A stretch of DNA of 44,070 bases from Acanthaster planci (lineage: Eukaryota; Echinodermata; Asteroidea; Valvatida; Acanthasteridae): the NCBI RefSeq assembly GCF_001949145.1, contig NW_019091366.1, positions 1,032,468 through 1,076,537 of the forward strand, in the 5' to 3' direction. The notes under the pieces are model-generated. The model was not told where the DNA came from and made no database searches. It saw nothing but the letters and a program-made list of their open reading frames with translations. A program made the translations under genes and the position numbers. This document shows positions 43,944 through 44,070 of this stretch, in pieces; position 1 is the first letter of the stretch, and the number at the start of each line of letters is the position of its first letter.

Positions 43944-44070
43944 GTAAGCATTGGAAGTTGTCTCGGTTTAGTCGGAGGTCATTTAAAAAAACAACACAAT
44001 ACATGTAATGGGATCCTTCTTTACTTTAAACCATTCGACTGGCCATGTAGTTTCATGTTAGCTGGAGGGA

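Noticed and set aside
1-44070. CRISPR arrays, prokaryotic operons, phage or intact transposase genes
   Set aside because: No regularly spaced repeats, no ribosome binding sites, no transposase or reverse-transcriptase motifs seen; split genes show the DNA is eukaryotic.

Overview
This is a eukaryotic window. The genes have many short exons joined by GT-AG introns, long AT-rich introns and simple repeats, and there are no operons or ribosome binding sites. A complete glass gene is present, an eye and photoreceptor zinc-finger regulator known from invertebrates and, to my knowledge, missing from vertebrates. Together with chordate-like rhotekin, TMEM45 and FAM20 genes, this points to an invertebrate metazoan, most likely a marine non-vertebrate deuterostome (echinoderm, hemichordate or amphioxus) or possibly a lophotrochozoan. 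The species cannot be fixed from sequence alone.

Layout. (1) 1607-5338, minus: glass, five firm coding exons plus a probable 5' exon; five C2H2 fingers end the protein. (2) 5.6-10 kb: no firm gene; a small cluster of TAAT homeodomain-type sites upstream of glass, and two orphan open segments on the plus strand (8647-8910 and 9809-9931), the second bounded by good splice sites. (3) 10097-10975 and 14223-15089, minus: two tandem paralogues of the TMEM45/DUF716 membrane protein family, each with its whole coding region in one exon. (4) 18315-31075, minus, with a probable extra first exon at 38530-38703: rhotekin, a Rho-GTPase effector with HR1, anillin-homology and PH regions in 11 or 12 exons. 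Every junction keeps the reading frame, and one intron must use a GC donor. (5) 40077 to the right edge, plus: the first four coding exons of a FAM20-family secretory-pathway kinase, closest by eye to FAM20C; the gene runs off the window.

Rhotekin and the FAM20 gene are divergent, with about 1.4 kb between their putative start codons. The four gene families have no known shared pathway, so this looks like an ordinary stretch of animal chromosome. The points most worth a second look are the nested inverted repeat at the 5' end of glass, the GC-AG intron and alternative N-termini of rhotekin, the intron-free TMEM45 reading frames, and several perfect inverted repeats that may be small foldback elements. 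I found no CRISPR array, no RNA gene I could support and no intact transposon. All exon models were made by reading frames and splice consensus by eye, without transcript data.
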